From NCBI RefSeq assembly GCF_932526225.1, contig NC_064046.1:10689719-10753718 (forward strand): 64,000 nt of DNA, in the 5' to 3' direction. This document shows positions 32,170 to 45,700 of the stretch, piece after piece. Origin of the DNA: Nematostella vectensis. Its lineage: Eukaryota; Cnidaria; Anthozoa; Actiniaria; Edwardsiidae. Both the position numbers and the translations under genes were made by a program. The notes under the pieces are model-generated. The model saw only the letters and a list, made by a program, of their open reading frames with translations. It was not told the origin of the DNA and did no database searches. Position 1 is the stretch's first letter. Each line of letters starts with the position of its first letter.

Positions 32170-34725
32170 AAGTCGCGCGCGTCTGTCACGCAGGAATAAG
32201 TTGAACATGTAGTGAAGACATATTTAGCATCTAGAAATTATATACCGATCGGCTGTCAGCATATTGAAGTCCACGGAACAAAAAGCATTTTGTTTAGTTA
32301 ACCTATTGCGTTTGACAGGCAAATATAAAACGCTCGCATGGAAATTGCTTAGTCAAGCAGTTCATATTTTTAGCAGATTGAACTTTTGCTTTGGAAACTT
32401 ATAGGCGTACCGCTTTTCAAGTGGTACTGGAGAACAGAGTTTTGAGCATTTGCTTTAGTCCTGTATCCGTTAACTACATAAGGAAAGTTAAGTCTGAGTT
32501 CACACAAGGTTTACCCTAAGAGTTTGAGTGCAAAAATGATTAGAATGCTGTAAATCATATTAATCACGTGTGTAGCTTGCCATGCGCACTAGCACAGCTA
32601 GCAGTTATTGTGTGACAACCGTAGTCAGTAGCAACATGTAAACATTACGTGAGTCACGGTAGCCCAAGGGTAACAAACCGACACACCCATGGGTGGTAAA
32701 TCATTCCTCGAACGCCCATTGGCTGAAGCCTTATCTAAACATAGCTTACAGCTTTCCATGGGTGTCAGTGTCGGATTACCTAAGGGACGACGTCTTAGGA
32801 GCATATAAATATGGGTACGTACCGAAGCCCCATTACACTAAATACTTGAAGAGACACTTGTAAGGCACTCTCACAAACGAACTTGAAGAAACACACATGT
32901 GAAAACAATTGCAATACTCACAGTAACACTGTATATGTGTTACTGTATATAACACATATATCACATATGACAATAAAAAAATCTTGTAAAGACTTTGTAA
33001 CAGCGAATAAGTAAAAACCGGTACCTCCCCCAGGTAAGTGGGTCATAGTCGTTCGGTTAAATGTGGTTAGAGAACCAAAAATAATAGCGGTTACATCATC
33101 ACGTCATTCTCGCTAGACTTTGTCGAGTACAGAACTCCATAAAAAGAAGCAAAAGAGATATGATCAAGTTCGAAATAATGTCTTAAACATCAATAGTGCA
33201 AAGACAATTAATTAATTCGACAAAGTCTAAATCTTCAATCTTTTCTGGTGCCTGGACAGATAATAGAGAATGGAGCAAAAACGTTTTCAGGTTTCGTTAT
33301 TTTCACACGCGCGCGAAAGAACAGCGCGCGATGTTTTTGAATTTTACTTTCAATTATAATTTTTGTCGTTGTTGCCGTAGAAAACTACTCCCAAGAAGCT
33401 CGCCGTTATTGCCTTGTGTATACAGAACATTATTTTCAACGTTGAAATGATCAAAGTTAATCTACGGCTCTGCTCTTTCGAGATTGACGGAGCTCTGCAC
33501 TTGACCTGATCTAGTGCGAATAACGACTTGGAGCAGGCGCGCGCCTTTATACCGCAGGTCCTCACGATGTGGAATCCCTGTGTAAGCACCTGCGTTTGTG
33601 TCAGCGGATCAGTTGAGCCATCATTTTTTTATTCTGTGTAAAATTCAATATGGCGTCTAGCTAGACGTTTTCGCCACCGTGTTCCTAATGACACTCGACA
33701 GCGTGTGCAGGGTAAACTGCATTCCCAATTACCACATAGGATTACCGCTGACTAAGCATAGACGCTAACACAGGATACCTCACGGTTAATGATAGTGCAG
33801 ATTATAAAAGTACCATTGCTCGTACTTTGTCATTTTCTCCGCACATTAGTTGCATTAATTATATACCGTAAATGATATAATAAACGCCCCCTATCCATTA
33901 AATACCCCTCCCCCTCGGACCATCAAAATTCCGGTCGTTTTTTAAATAATTTACGGTAATCGGAGGCTAATAATCCATCGAGAAGACGTATCTTAAAATT
34001 AAAAAAAAAATCATTGCGTCATATGGTGGTACCCAGACACGTATGTGTGCATCAGCACGTAGCCAGGATCTTTTGAGGGGAGGGCGGGGGATGAGCAGTC
34101 TTAGGTATCATATGGAAGGAGGATCGATTCTTCAATAAAAAATGACCCTCTTTTTGGCGGCCAAGGTTGAGGGGGAGGGTGTGTGGGGGTGTACGCGCAC
34201 CCACGCGCCTGTGTATATCATTATCGGCGCCAACAAAATGCATTCATTTTAGTATGCATATTGAAAAAAATAAGAACAGATTGTTGTTAATTAAATTACC
34301 ACGAGCAAGAATAAAAACAATAAAACTGTAAAATACAAAGAAAGGATCAATATCTTATTTTTGCCCTGGTACAGATAGGATGGAGGGATGAAAGTCACAG
34401 ACATCATTATACGGAGAGGATTTTGAGGTTCTTAAGGCCTAGCTAAACTTGTAGCGCGCCCAAAATCTTGTAGCAGCGACAAAGAAATATTTCTCGGATA
34501 GTTAAAAATTATATTAGTGTCGCGCGTTACAAAATTTGTCGCGCACTACATGTTTTTGGAAGTGGCCAAACAGGAAACAGTTAATAAGAGACGCGCTCGA
34601 CATGTCGCCTAGTTTATCCAGGCCTTTAAAAGGAATACACTGTGTTTTTGCGGCCAAAGAGGGGGCACTGGTTCTCTGCACTTAAGGCGTTCACGCCAGA
34701 ATCCACTACATCGGAAAAGTGATGG
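32170..34725. other. Intergenic region between copies 2 and 3, left part
   Basis: No gene. Contains the best-preserved LTR-like sequence (32612-33093) and an intact small MITE at 33866-33960. Otherwise similar to the copy 1-2 interval. The site matching 51318-51627 is empty here. Confidence 0.6.
33866..33960. mobile_element. Short palindromic MITE (about 95 bp)
   Basis: Ends TACCGTAAATGATATAATAA and TTTAAATAATTTACGGTA are inverted repeats around a C-rich middle. A paralogue lies at about 53085-53181 and a truncated one at 20383-20435. Confidence 0.65.
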
Positions 34726-35050
34726 TTGTTATTGTTATTGTTATTGTTATTGTTATTGTTATTGTTATTGTTATTGTTATTGTTATTGTTATTGTTATTG
34801 TTATTGTTATTGTTATTGTTATTGTTATTGTTATTGTTATTGTTATTGTTATTGTTATTGTTATTGTTATTGTTATTGTTATTGTTATTGTTATTGTTAT
34901 TGTTATTGTTATTGTTATTGTTATTGTTATTGTTATTGTTATTGTTATTGTTATTGTTATTGTTATTGTTATTGTTATTGTTATTGTTATTGTTATTGTT
35001 ATTGTTATTGTTATTGTTATTGTTATTGTTATTGTTATTGTTATTGTTAT
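34726..35050 (+). repeat. (TTATTG)n array upstream of copy 3 (about 54 units)
   Basis: Essentially pure hexamer array, less than half the length of the one upstream of copy 2, in the same position. Confidence 0.97.
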
Positions 35051-36707
35051 TTACGTTTCACTCACAAGGAAAATAAACCCTGGGGGACAGTAAGGAATGA
35101 ACATGGTCAAAGATCGAAAAAAATCTAACTTAGGGTGGACTCTAGCGATGATGTAATCGCAATACCGTTCGGTATACATCTCCAAGCATTATTTCGAATT
35201 TACGATCATTTCGGGGAAAATAGAAAAATATTTACACAAGATGCTTGACAATGGATCGCATTGATGGCTCATGAGGGAGGGTATCACAGCTTTCGGTAGT
35301 TCTGTTTCTTAAAGTTCTTAAAACCTTTCACTTATATCAATCTAGCCAAAACAAAGCATAGACAAACTTTCAAACTCTTAAAAGGGAATTGAATTTGATT
35401 GATATTTGAATTTTCTACAGATCTTTGAAAATTTTCCTGGCCGCGCGAAAGGAGATTGAATCGAGGGAATAATTCCAAGTTTTGGCGAGAAAATCTGAAA
35501 CAACGTATTTTCCTTAAATACGTTAAAATTCAGAGACGGCAATACCACAAAATATTGGCGAATTGTTTTCTATTGCAATGCTACCCACAATGAAGCGAAG
35601 AATAATTTAAAGTCGAGCATTGTATGCGAAAAAAGAAAATATCGTTTTGTTGTAGGTTTCAAAAACAGCGCGCGCTCGTGAGAATGTCGCCATTCTTGAT
35701 TGCAAATGCAGCGCGCGAGCACAATGCAAAAACAATTCAAAGACTAAAAAATATCTGCTTAATTTTGCACATTTGTTTCCTGAAGTTAAATAGTCATTTG
35801 ACTACCAGGTTGAGATATAAAGATGACGGTAAAAGTTGTAACCACACAACGTTCTTCAGCAATAACTAAGAAGAAATGAAGACGGGAACCGGTTTAGCGC
35901 GCGCATATGTTTTCTCATGTAATTTGGATAGAATCAAAAAGTTCAAACTGTCGCGATCTCGTACCAGAACAATGAATACAATACACCAAAAACTGGAAAT
36001 CGACTTTGCCAAATTTTCGTCTTTAATAAGACTTCTTCAGGGCAGACTGAAAAAGGTGAATCGTTACAAGCTTATTTACATCAGAATAGTGGCGCGAGAC
36101 GCAAAAACATTACAACTGACAAAAACGCGCATTTTCTAGAATAGCGCGCGCTATGGATAAATAAAATTTACACATCTCTACGTGGGTTCCTACTACAAAA
36201 AAAGTCATCACTATTAAGACCCCGCGGGTAGATAGACTCATGTAATTTGGTTGGCATCTCGATCTACGTCACAAATGACTGGACCCGGGCCTTTCAATTC
36301 ACGGCCATTTTTCCAAAGGTAGACCAAAATAACACAATATTACAGATTTGAGTTATTCGCGCGAACTCGTGTTTTATAGGGTCCATACGAACCACATACC
36401 ATTTGGAAGAAGAAAATAAAAAGAACTGACAAAGTCTATCAACTTTGAAAGGTTATATGGACTTTAAGCAATTTGTGGGGAAAAAACGTCAAATGAAATA
36501 TTTGCATATAAAATGCGTTTTGGAGCAAAATTACCTTTCATGCTGCTTTTCCTATTCGGTAAACGGAACCATGTAGAGTCTAGGCTACTTTTTGGATTAA
36601 TAAATATTTCACTATTGATACTTTAAAATGATTATGCACATCCTTTGTTCTTTGAAAAATGTAGCCACTTGCATTCATAAATTAGACGCTTAGAGTCGCC
36701 GTCCGTC
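35051..36707 (+). promoter_or_regulatory. Upstream region of copy 3
   Basis: Closely similar to 21971-23669. A stretch of about 40 bp containing TTGCCTTTAAATAGATGGTT, present in copies 2 and 4, is deleted here near 36499. No core promoter identified. Confidence 0.35.
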
Positions 36708-39700
36708 ATGGCGGACACAAGTTGGAAAGGTTTCTTGTGCAATACTAGCTTGCACGGTGCTCGCTACCTTACAGAGAATAACTTCCTCCGAAGAGCTTTC
36801 TGGTTGTTTGTGGTTTTAGCGGGGTTTGCTGGCTTTATTTACCAGTCTTTTCTTTCGATTACTTCGTTTTACAGTTGGCCCGTATCAACTGTGATGATGA
36901 CGGAATGGCACAAAGAGATGAACTTTCCAGCAGTTACAATATGCAACTTCAACCCTATCAGCAAGTCAAGATATGCTCAAAATTATGGGAATCTTTTCAA
37001 TTTATCAACTCAAGATTCGAATAATATAATAAATGGAATCATCTTCCTAATGTCAGCCCCGCGGGATAGTTTTCAAAAATCGAAGTTTTCACAATTTTCG
37101 CTAGAAAACTACACACAAAGAGGGCCTGTGCTGGGTAAGTCCTTGCGTTCGTACGCACATTCCATTGATGGGATTCTCTCGCTAAAATGGCTAGAACCTT
37201 GCAAATACAGCGGCAAAGAGTGTGGCAAGAATAGCTTTTCTACATTTGAACACCTTCGATATGGATCTTGCCATACGTTCAATTCGGATGGCCAGTTTGG
37301 GCTAAAAGTAGACAGTATTGGGCCAATCAGTGGATTGCAATTGCGTTTAAATGTCGAGGAGAAAGACCATGTCAGTAATTTATATGGACTTCAAGCGGGC
37401 TTCAAAGTTCTTGTTCACGACCCTCGAGAGCACCCGATGATAGAGGAGACCGGATTTGCTTTACAGCCGGGAACGCATACATTCTGCTCAGTCAGGATGA
37501 AGAAGGTGAGAAAACTCATGATAACAAAAGACAGCAAGGTGTACAGCACCTATCAGAACTAGATAGCCAAAAAATAGGGTCATCGGTAGCAACTTGACTC
37601 CGCCTCTGCCTTTTATAGAACAATAGCGAGAGAAAATTACAACGAAATAAATGAAATACCATGTATAAGATAACCATTGGTACCCTAAAAACGTCCTGAA
37701 GGACAAGGTTCTCTTATTAAAGGGGGTTTTCAACGCTTGTACGCTTATGAATGAGGAATTAACTGTTTGTGCACAAAAACACAAAAATTTCCTTATTAGC
37801 ATGGTGTCCTTATTTCAAGAAAAACAATGTCTTTTTTTACGAAGAGTTATTATTATATTATAAGGGGTCTTGGATGCGTGATGTAATGAATATTTTATGG
37901 AATCACACAAGAATCAAATCATTTGCATTTCTTTATTACATAGTACGTCAACCTGAAGGCACCATATCGCACCGAATGCGGAGAGAACATTACTGACTTC
38001 AACCGATACTTCAATGTGAACTATACCATGGCAATCTGTAGCAAGCAGTGTCTCCATGACTACGGGATAAAAAAATGCGGCTGCCAGCCAATCTTTGAAA
38101 TCACAAGTGAGTTTATGGATTCCGGTAGCCTTACTCACTGTCTCTTACTCGGTGTCCTGAAGCCGAAGCTAGCGCGCTAGTTGAAATGGCGGCCATTCGA
38201 GACTAAGTCTTAAAGTGCCCTTGTCAGTACCTTGTTATTGTTTTGATTTAATAATTGAAGTCACATATGTACTAAAATCTCGAAATAAAAATCTAAAAAT
38301 AGAGTTTGGTACTTAATTTACCAAGTTCAACCGAAAATATGGCATTGGCTTCCCCAAATCCGCCAATGGAAATGGATGCTTTTTCACACTTGGTACTTTG
38401 CTAGGACGTCAAAATGGCGGATGACAGAGACTGTTTAAAGCGGCAATCGCCATACGACGGAAACCTCAACCAACAAGAGACTAAAGAATCTACAGCGTGT
38501 TGCCCCAATCACGGACGGTACCCAATTCCGACAGTTTGCATCGAAAGACTCTTTAAAATATACGAAAGCAAAAAAAACATCTTATGTGACCTTAATTGAT
38601 AGTAACTACATCTCATAATCACGTTTGCTGTAGTCATTACGTCGTTGGCGTTATTACCAGCGAGAAAATTCAAGTTTATTTGAAGCTGACTCAAACTTTT
38701 GTGCGCGTAGTTTGAAAGTTAACGATGCAGTGAATTTAACGCTTTACATAAACCAGTCTTTCTGGTAAATTGGAGTTAAAAAAAATACCAACTTTTTTGG
38801 TGGGAATGAAGCACTGTAAAATACTTTTACAATAGAATAGAAGTTCTTTAATCTCGCTACTAATTTAGAAGAATGAAACCGTTTTGAAAATTTACCAATT
38901 GTGCCTAAACACGGACTCAAATAGACTGCTTATTGGAAATATGTTTAAAAAGATAATGGGAATTAGTTTTTGCATTTAAAAAACATTCTGGAGAGATTTA
39001 GGTACATAAAAAAACGTGTCAATTTATGCAATCATATGATAAAGACAACGCTCGCAAAAAATTGCAACATTATTAGCAGCTGGTAAAAATGTTACAAATA
39101 TTTAGTTCGTCAAACTTTCTAAACACAGGCTATGTAGACAGTCAAAAGTATAAATTACAGCCTTTTAAGCACGTCCGGGATATAAGTTTGTTTCTTTCTC
39201 GACGCTTTTATCACCAGGTTACAATAATTATTTTGAATGTGACTTTTTACAGTCATTTTTTGGGGGAACCCATTCAGAAGTAAGTAAAGTACAAACGCCG
39301 CTACGTTTGACAGATATTGATACAAAGCCGTCTATCTATAGCGAAAGGTCAAAACAAGATTGAGTGATAAAAATATTTGTTGCATTTTTATTAAGATGAA
39401 TCAGTAAAACTTAATAGGATAATTGTTATATGTCAAATTTCATGATTATTTTTTCGACGGATTCAAACGATGAATTTTTGATTTAGAGTGCGCGCAATTA
39501 TCAAGTAAACAATTCCTAAAATACTCTTCGTAGATCCACATAATTAAAGATGGCTTTGTTAAATAAAATAAATTCTTATTATAATTTTAAAAGCATTGGA
39601 AATATACGGGAGAAGTTTCGAAAATCGTCCTTGAAGTTTGTGTCCGGAATTGGGTCCAGTTGACCGGGGTTAGAACAAATCAGTGACACATACTTTTCGA

Positions 39701-42700
39701 GCACAGCGCCCTAAACTTGAAAAAAATATGTATATATATATATATATATATTATAAATATTTTATTAGATTATGGTCCAATCTTGTTTCTGGCAAAATAT
39801 CAAAAGTGTTCTTTTAATAGCCAAAACGTTGTGGTGCTAAATGCAAAAACCGTCCGTAATTGGGGCAACACACTGTATTAGAATCCGCGCTAATTAAAAA
39901 GCCACCCGCTCAATTAATTGTCAGTAACACCCTCAAAGAAACTTCCAATAGACACACTGCTTTAACAATTTGGAAGTATTTTGGATCGTATAAATTTTTA
40001 TATGAATTTTTAAACTTAATAACAACATTTTGAATTTTAAAAATTTTATACCAGTCACAAAAACACTGATTAAGTCTTTCTTTTCAGAGGATGTGCCACT
40101 CTGCTCTTTAAACGACACATTTGAGTGCATCTACCCAACATATAATGGTAAGTCGAAGACTGAAAATTCCTGAAGAATTATGCACCAAAGACCTTTGTAC
40201 TTTCAAGATAATGAGTAGCTAATATTGAGCCACGTTCCCTAATCCCAATTTTAAAAATTGTTTTATTACCGCTCTGGATTTCGAAAGAAACGCACCAAAT
40301 GCTATATTCCCATTTTATTCTCAATCTGTTTGCGTTGAAATATACTTTTTTACGAGGTTTAATCATCATTGCGTTGTATTGCATTCTAAAGAAGGCAAAA
40401 AATTACCTTATGTGGGTTTCCCATGAAAGCGCTGTACGTGCTAGCTGTACTTTATCCTACCACACTCTATTCTTCCGTAATTTCCTCTAGCTATTTGTTA
40501 TTTCTAAGCAGGGGCGGATCTAGCTTTCATATATCAGTCACTCTTGTTTTAAAAACTGTCGTTTTCATAGCTCGCTCAATCATTTCCCTATTTCCACTTC
40601 AATAATTTTTTCGTCTTTTTATCGCTCTAGAACTTTGTAAGTCGAGAATTTCCACGTCAAATTGCAGGAATTCGTGTTTACTACGATTTTGCTGGCAGCC
40701 ATGGAAATAGAAATGGAGCCTAGTCCCTAACGGTTTAGAATATCACAGGTCTCCCGCGCGCTCGCCCCAGGCTCTTTTAGACCATTGAGAAAAACGACAG
40801 CCATTGATTGATATACAGCGTGTGGCCATATCAATATTTTGGTGACCTTAAAACCCGCTCGGTCAATCTCTTGGAGGCCTGGGTCTAAGTAGTTTATAGG
40901 ATTAGTAAGAAAAAGATTTGACCAAGCGAGCAAGTTTTGCTTAATAATTTTTGCCGCTAGTCTCAAATTAACAGGAATCAGTATTTTTCACCATGTTTTC
41001 TGGAGATGGGGGAGCGGGAAAACTTAAAAGCTCTCCTAAATATGGGCATCTATGCCCATATAAGGCAATACATACGAAGGACACTATCCGTGGGGAATAT
41101 GTTTGATATGGTTTGGCTCACCGTGACAGAGGGGGGAGGGGGTATTTGTTTTGTTACATATTTGTTTCTGGCAGTCCAAAAGGGGGTTTAGACCCTCTAA
41201 CCCCCCTCCCCCTAGATCCGCTACTGTTAAGAATTTTGAAATATATTTCGATTTTCTTTTTGCTTTCACGGCACATTTTGCTTTTAGAATTTAACAATGT
41301 CCATTCTTATTAGGGCCCTATACACGGGAGGCGGCAGAATGCTTCAAAAAGTCATGCCCTGTACCGTGTTACTACACCAAGTACGAGACCAAGCTTTCTT
41401 ACGCGTCGGCTATAAGTAACGCCATCGCAAGAGACATTCCAACATACCTACTACCAAATGGAAGCAAGTTTGACGACATAGAAAAGATGACAGAGGGGGA
41501 ACGAAAAACGTTTTTCAGGTAGAGAAAGTCTTTAGAGAAGATAACGACATACCCACACTACAAAGTCGCGCAAGACGGTGGTGATGTAAAGCAAGGTTTT
41601 AGGTAGGGGCAGGGGCTCATAAGTAGGGGCAATCAACTTCCCCACATTCTGGTATTATATAGGTGTCACGGCGTTTCCTAGGATCAGGCTATTTTTAGAC
41701 GCGCAGATGAGCCAATCAGATTCGACCTTTGTGTTGACGTTTTGGCTGAGCTCAACTGCACGCGCAGTCTCAGACAAAAAGCTATGTTCTCTCTTCGGTA
41801 CTTTGACTTTTGTTGCTGTCTTCTTTTATATGAATCATCCAACCCTACCTACGACTTTGAATTCTAGCTTGCATTTTTTTGGTATACAAACAAAACCGAC
41901 GGATGATGGATGAAAAATATTCTTCCTAATTTGCGCGTGCAGCCTCACGTCACTCGCGCGCGCGACCAACGTCAAAGTGATTGGCCCGTTCGTGCGCGCG
42001 CGTCTAAAAATAGCCTGATCCTCGGAAACGCCGTGACACTTATATAATACAGATGATTGCCCCTACTTATGAGCCCCTGGTAGGGGAAGATATTTACCAC
42101 TCTTGTGTGTCAGCAGAAGAGGTCACATCCATGTCTTTTTTTGCATCGAACTTCTGCCAAGGCAGCCAAAATGACCAGGGGGGTGGGGGAGGGGAGGGGG
42201 GATGCGCAGCGTAGAAAAAGTATGATCCACCTTTTAGCGATAAATAATGTGGTAGGCGTTAAAGGTTGGTGTCCCTTATTGTCCTTGCGCATCCTCGTCT
42301 GCGCATTCAAGAAAGCAAACTCACTCTTGTTTTTCATACACAAGTTATATTGTCACATGTCCAAACGGATGAAAAAATGGTGGCTATTTACGACAATGTA
42401 GATTCACGTTAAACATGTACAGGAATAGAAATATGCGCACATTTTCCTCTGTTTGTCTATGCCCGAGCACGTTGTTTTCGTGCGCGCGATCGTCTTTCGT
42501 AATATTTTTTGTTGTCTCAACCCTTTTTCACAATATTTTCAAAAAAAATGATCAAATGAGGTGTTCTGCTCAATTAAGGATTAATGACGCTTGTGTATTT
42601 TTCCAAAAAAGCAATATTTCGCCATGATTTTCAACCAGTAACTGCAATGTCACTAAAAGTCAAAATGGTACTCACCGGGGTGTATAAACTGTATTTCGGA

Positions 42701-45700
42701 GCTTTAAGGTAAAAAAAAAAAAATGCATGATGACCCCTATTTTTTAAAGTTGAATTTCTAAAACATCCCATCAAATTAAAAACTGTGAGTTTTTAAAAAT
42801 AAATTATGACATGATTACAATTTTACACGTTTTGTATCGAATTCTCGTTGTTAAAATGAGCACACACATCAGAAATGAACCCTATTTATGCATTAGTTTT
42901 ATGGGAATTCTTTATATTTATGTGATTAGATGACAGGATTATCACACCTGGAATGTTTTAAGTAAAAATAAGACAACTCTTGTGAAATTTTCAAGTGAAC
43001 ATATTTTATTTTAGATTTTGCGGACACAGCTATTTTTAACACCTTTGATGACGCATATTTCATAAATGCACGGTGATCCCTATTTTTTTCTTACAATTTA
43101 GGTGGCCTCAGGGTAGTTCTACAAGACCCATATGATTTTGGAAAAATAAAAACACCTCCCAATTAGGCTGCACCAACCTTAAATAATGTCAATTTAAGGG
43201 CCAAATATTCAGATTTTAATAAATTCTTTCTTTTTTTCACAGGGAAAATGTTGCCTCACTTGACGTCTACTTCGAGGAGCTCAGTTATGACTTGATTGAG
43301 CAGAAACCCTCGTTTGACAGATGGTCGCTTATAGGTGGGTTTTACTCTTAATATTTTGTAAAACAAACCAGCCTAGAGAATTGCTTATTGAAGCCCCATT
43401 AGAAAACGTCTCCAGGACGTGCATGAATCTCTTTTTTAATCTTTGTATGCATTTTTTTCTGTCTGTTAGGGCTGCATGTATTTGTCATGTATAGAACTGT
43501 TATAATTACGTGACGTGACAGAATTTCAAGTTTTTGACTTGGCGCGTTACCCAATCATCTCTCTTTTTCTCTCTCCAGTATCATCTCTCTTTCTCTCTCC
43601 AGTATCATCTCTCTTTCTCTCTCCAGTAACATCTCTCTTTCTCTCTCCAGTATTATCTCTCTTTCTCTCTCCAGTATCATCTCTCTTTCTCTCTCCAGTA
43701 TTATCTCTCTTTCTCTCTCCAGTATAATCTCTCTTTCTCTCTCCAGTATCATCTCTCTTTCTCTCTCCAGTATCATCTCTCTTTCTCTCTCCAGTATCAT
43801 CTCTCTTTCTCTCTCCAGTATCATCTCTCTTTCTTTCTCCAGTATCATCTCTCTTTCTCTCTCCAGTATCATCTATCTTTCTCTCTCCAGTAACATCTCT
43901 CTTTCTCTCTCCAGTATCATCTCTCTCTCTCTCTCCAGTATCATCTCTCTTTCTCTCTCCAGTATCATCTCTCTTTCTCTCATCAGTATTATCTCTCTTT
44001 CTCTCTCCAGTATCATCTCTCTTTCTCTCTCCAGTATCATCTCTCTTTCTCTCTCCAGTATCATCTCTTTTTCTCTTTCCAGTATCATCTCTTTTTCTCT
44101 TTCCAGTATCATCTCTCTTTCTCTCTCCAGTATCATCTCTCTTTCTCTCTCCAGTATCATCTCTCTTTCTCTCTCCAGTATCATCTCTCTTTCTCTCTCC
44201 AGTATCATCTCTCTTTCTCTCTCCAGTATCATCTCTCTTTCTCTCTCCAGTATCATCTCTCTTTCTCTCTCCAGTATCATCTCTCTTTCTCTCTCCAGTA
44301 TCATCTCTCTTTCTCTCTCCAGTATCATCTCTCTTTCTCTCTCCAGTATCATCTCTCTTTCTCTCTCCAGTATCATCTCTCTTTCTCTCTCCAGTATCAT
44401 CTCTCTTTCTCTCTCCAGTATCATCTCTCTTTCTCTCTCCAGTATCATCTCTCTTTTTCTCTTTCCAGTATCATCTCTCTTTCTCTCTCCAGTATCATCT
44501 CTCTTTCTCTCTCCAGTATCATCTCTCTTTCTCTCTCCAGTATCATCTCTCTTTCTCTCTCCAGTATAATCTCTCTTTCTCTCTCCAGTATCATCTCTCT
44601 TTCTCTCATCAGTATCATCTCTCTTTCTCTCTCCAGTATCATTTCTCTTTCTCTCTCCAGTATAATATCTCTTTCTCTCATCAGTATCATCTCTCTTTCT
44701 CTCTCCAGTAACATCTCTCTTTCTCTCTCCAGTATCATCTCTCTTTCTCTCTCCAGTATCATCTCTCTTTCTCTCTCCAGTATCATCTCTCTTTCTCTCT
44801 CCAGTATCATCTCTCTTTCTCTCATCAGTATCATCTCTCTTTCTCTCTCCAGTATCATTTCTCTTTCTCTCTCCAGTATAATATCTCTTTCTCTCATCAG
44901 TATCATCTCTCTTTCTCTCTCCAGTATCATCTCTCTTTCTCTCTCCAGTAATATCTCTCTTTCTCTCTCCAGAATCATCTCTCTTTCTCTCTCCAGTATC
45001 ATCTCTTTCTCTCTCCAGTATCATCTCTCTTTCTCTCTCCAGCATCATCTCTCTTTCTCTCTCCAGTATCATCTCTCTTTCTCTCTCCAGTATCATCTCT
45101 CTTTCTCTCTCCAGTATCATCTCTCTTTCTCTCTCCAGTAACATCTCTCTTTCTCTCTCCAGTATCATCTCTCTTTCTCTCTCCAGTATCATCTCTCTTT
45201 CTCTCTCCAGTAACATCTCTCTTTCTCTCTCCAGTATCATCTCTCTTTCTCTCTCCATTATCATCTCTCTTTCTCTCTCCAGTAACATCTCTCTTTCTCT
45301 CTCCAGTATCATCTCTCTTTCTCTCTCCAGTATCATCTATCTTTCTCTCTCCAGTATCATCTCTCTTTCTCTCTCCAGTATCATCTCTCTTTCTCTCTCC
45401 AGTATCATCTCTCTTTCTCTCTCCAGTAACATCTCTCTTTCTCTCTCCAGTATCATCTCTCTTTCTCTCTCCAGTATCATCTCTCTTTCTCTCTCCAGTA
45501 TCATCTCTCTTTCTCTCTCCAGTAACATCTCTCTTTCTCTCTCCAGTATCATCTCTCTTTCTCTCTCCATTATCGTCTCTCTTTCTCTCTCCATTATCAT
45601 CTCTCTTTCTCTCCCCAGTATCATCTCTCTTTCTCTCTCCAGTATCATCTCTCTTTCTCTCATCAGTATCATCTCTCTTTCTCTCTCCAGCATCATCTCT

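Noticed and set aside
40827-41110. Helitron assignment for the 284-bp element
   Set aside because: It lacks target duplication and has a subterminal hairpin, but the ends are not TC...CTRR, and it has perfect terminal inverted repeats; left unclassified.
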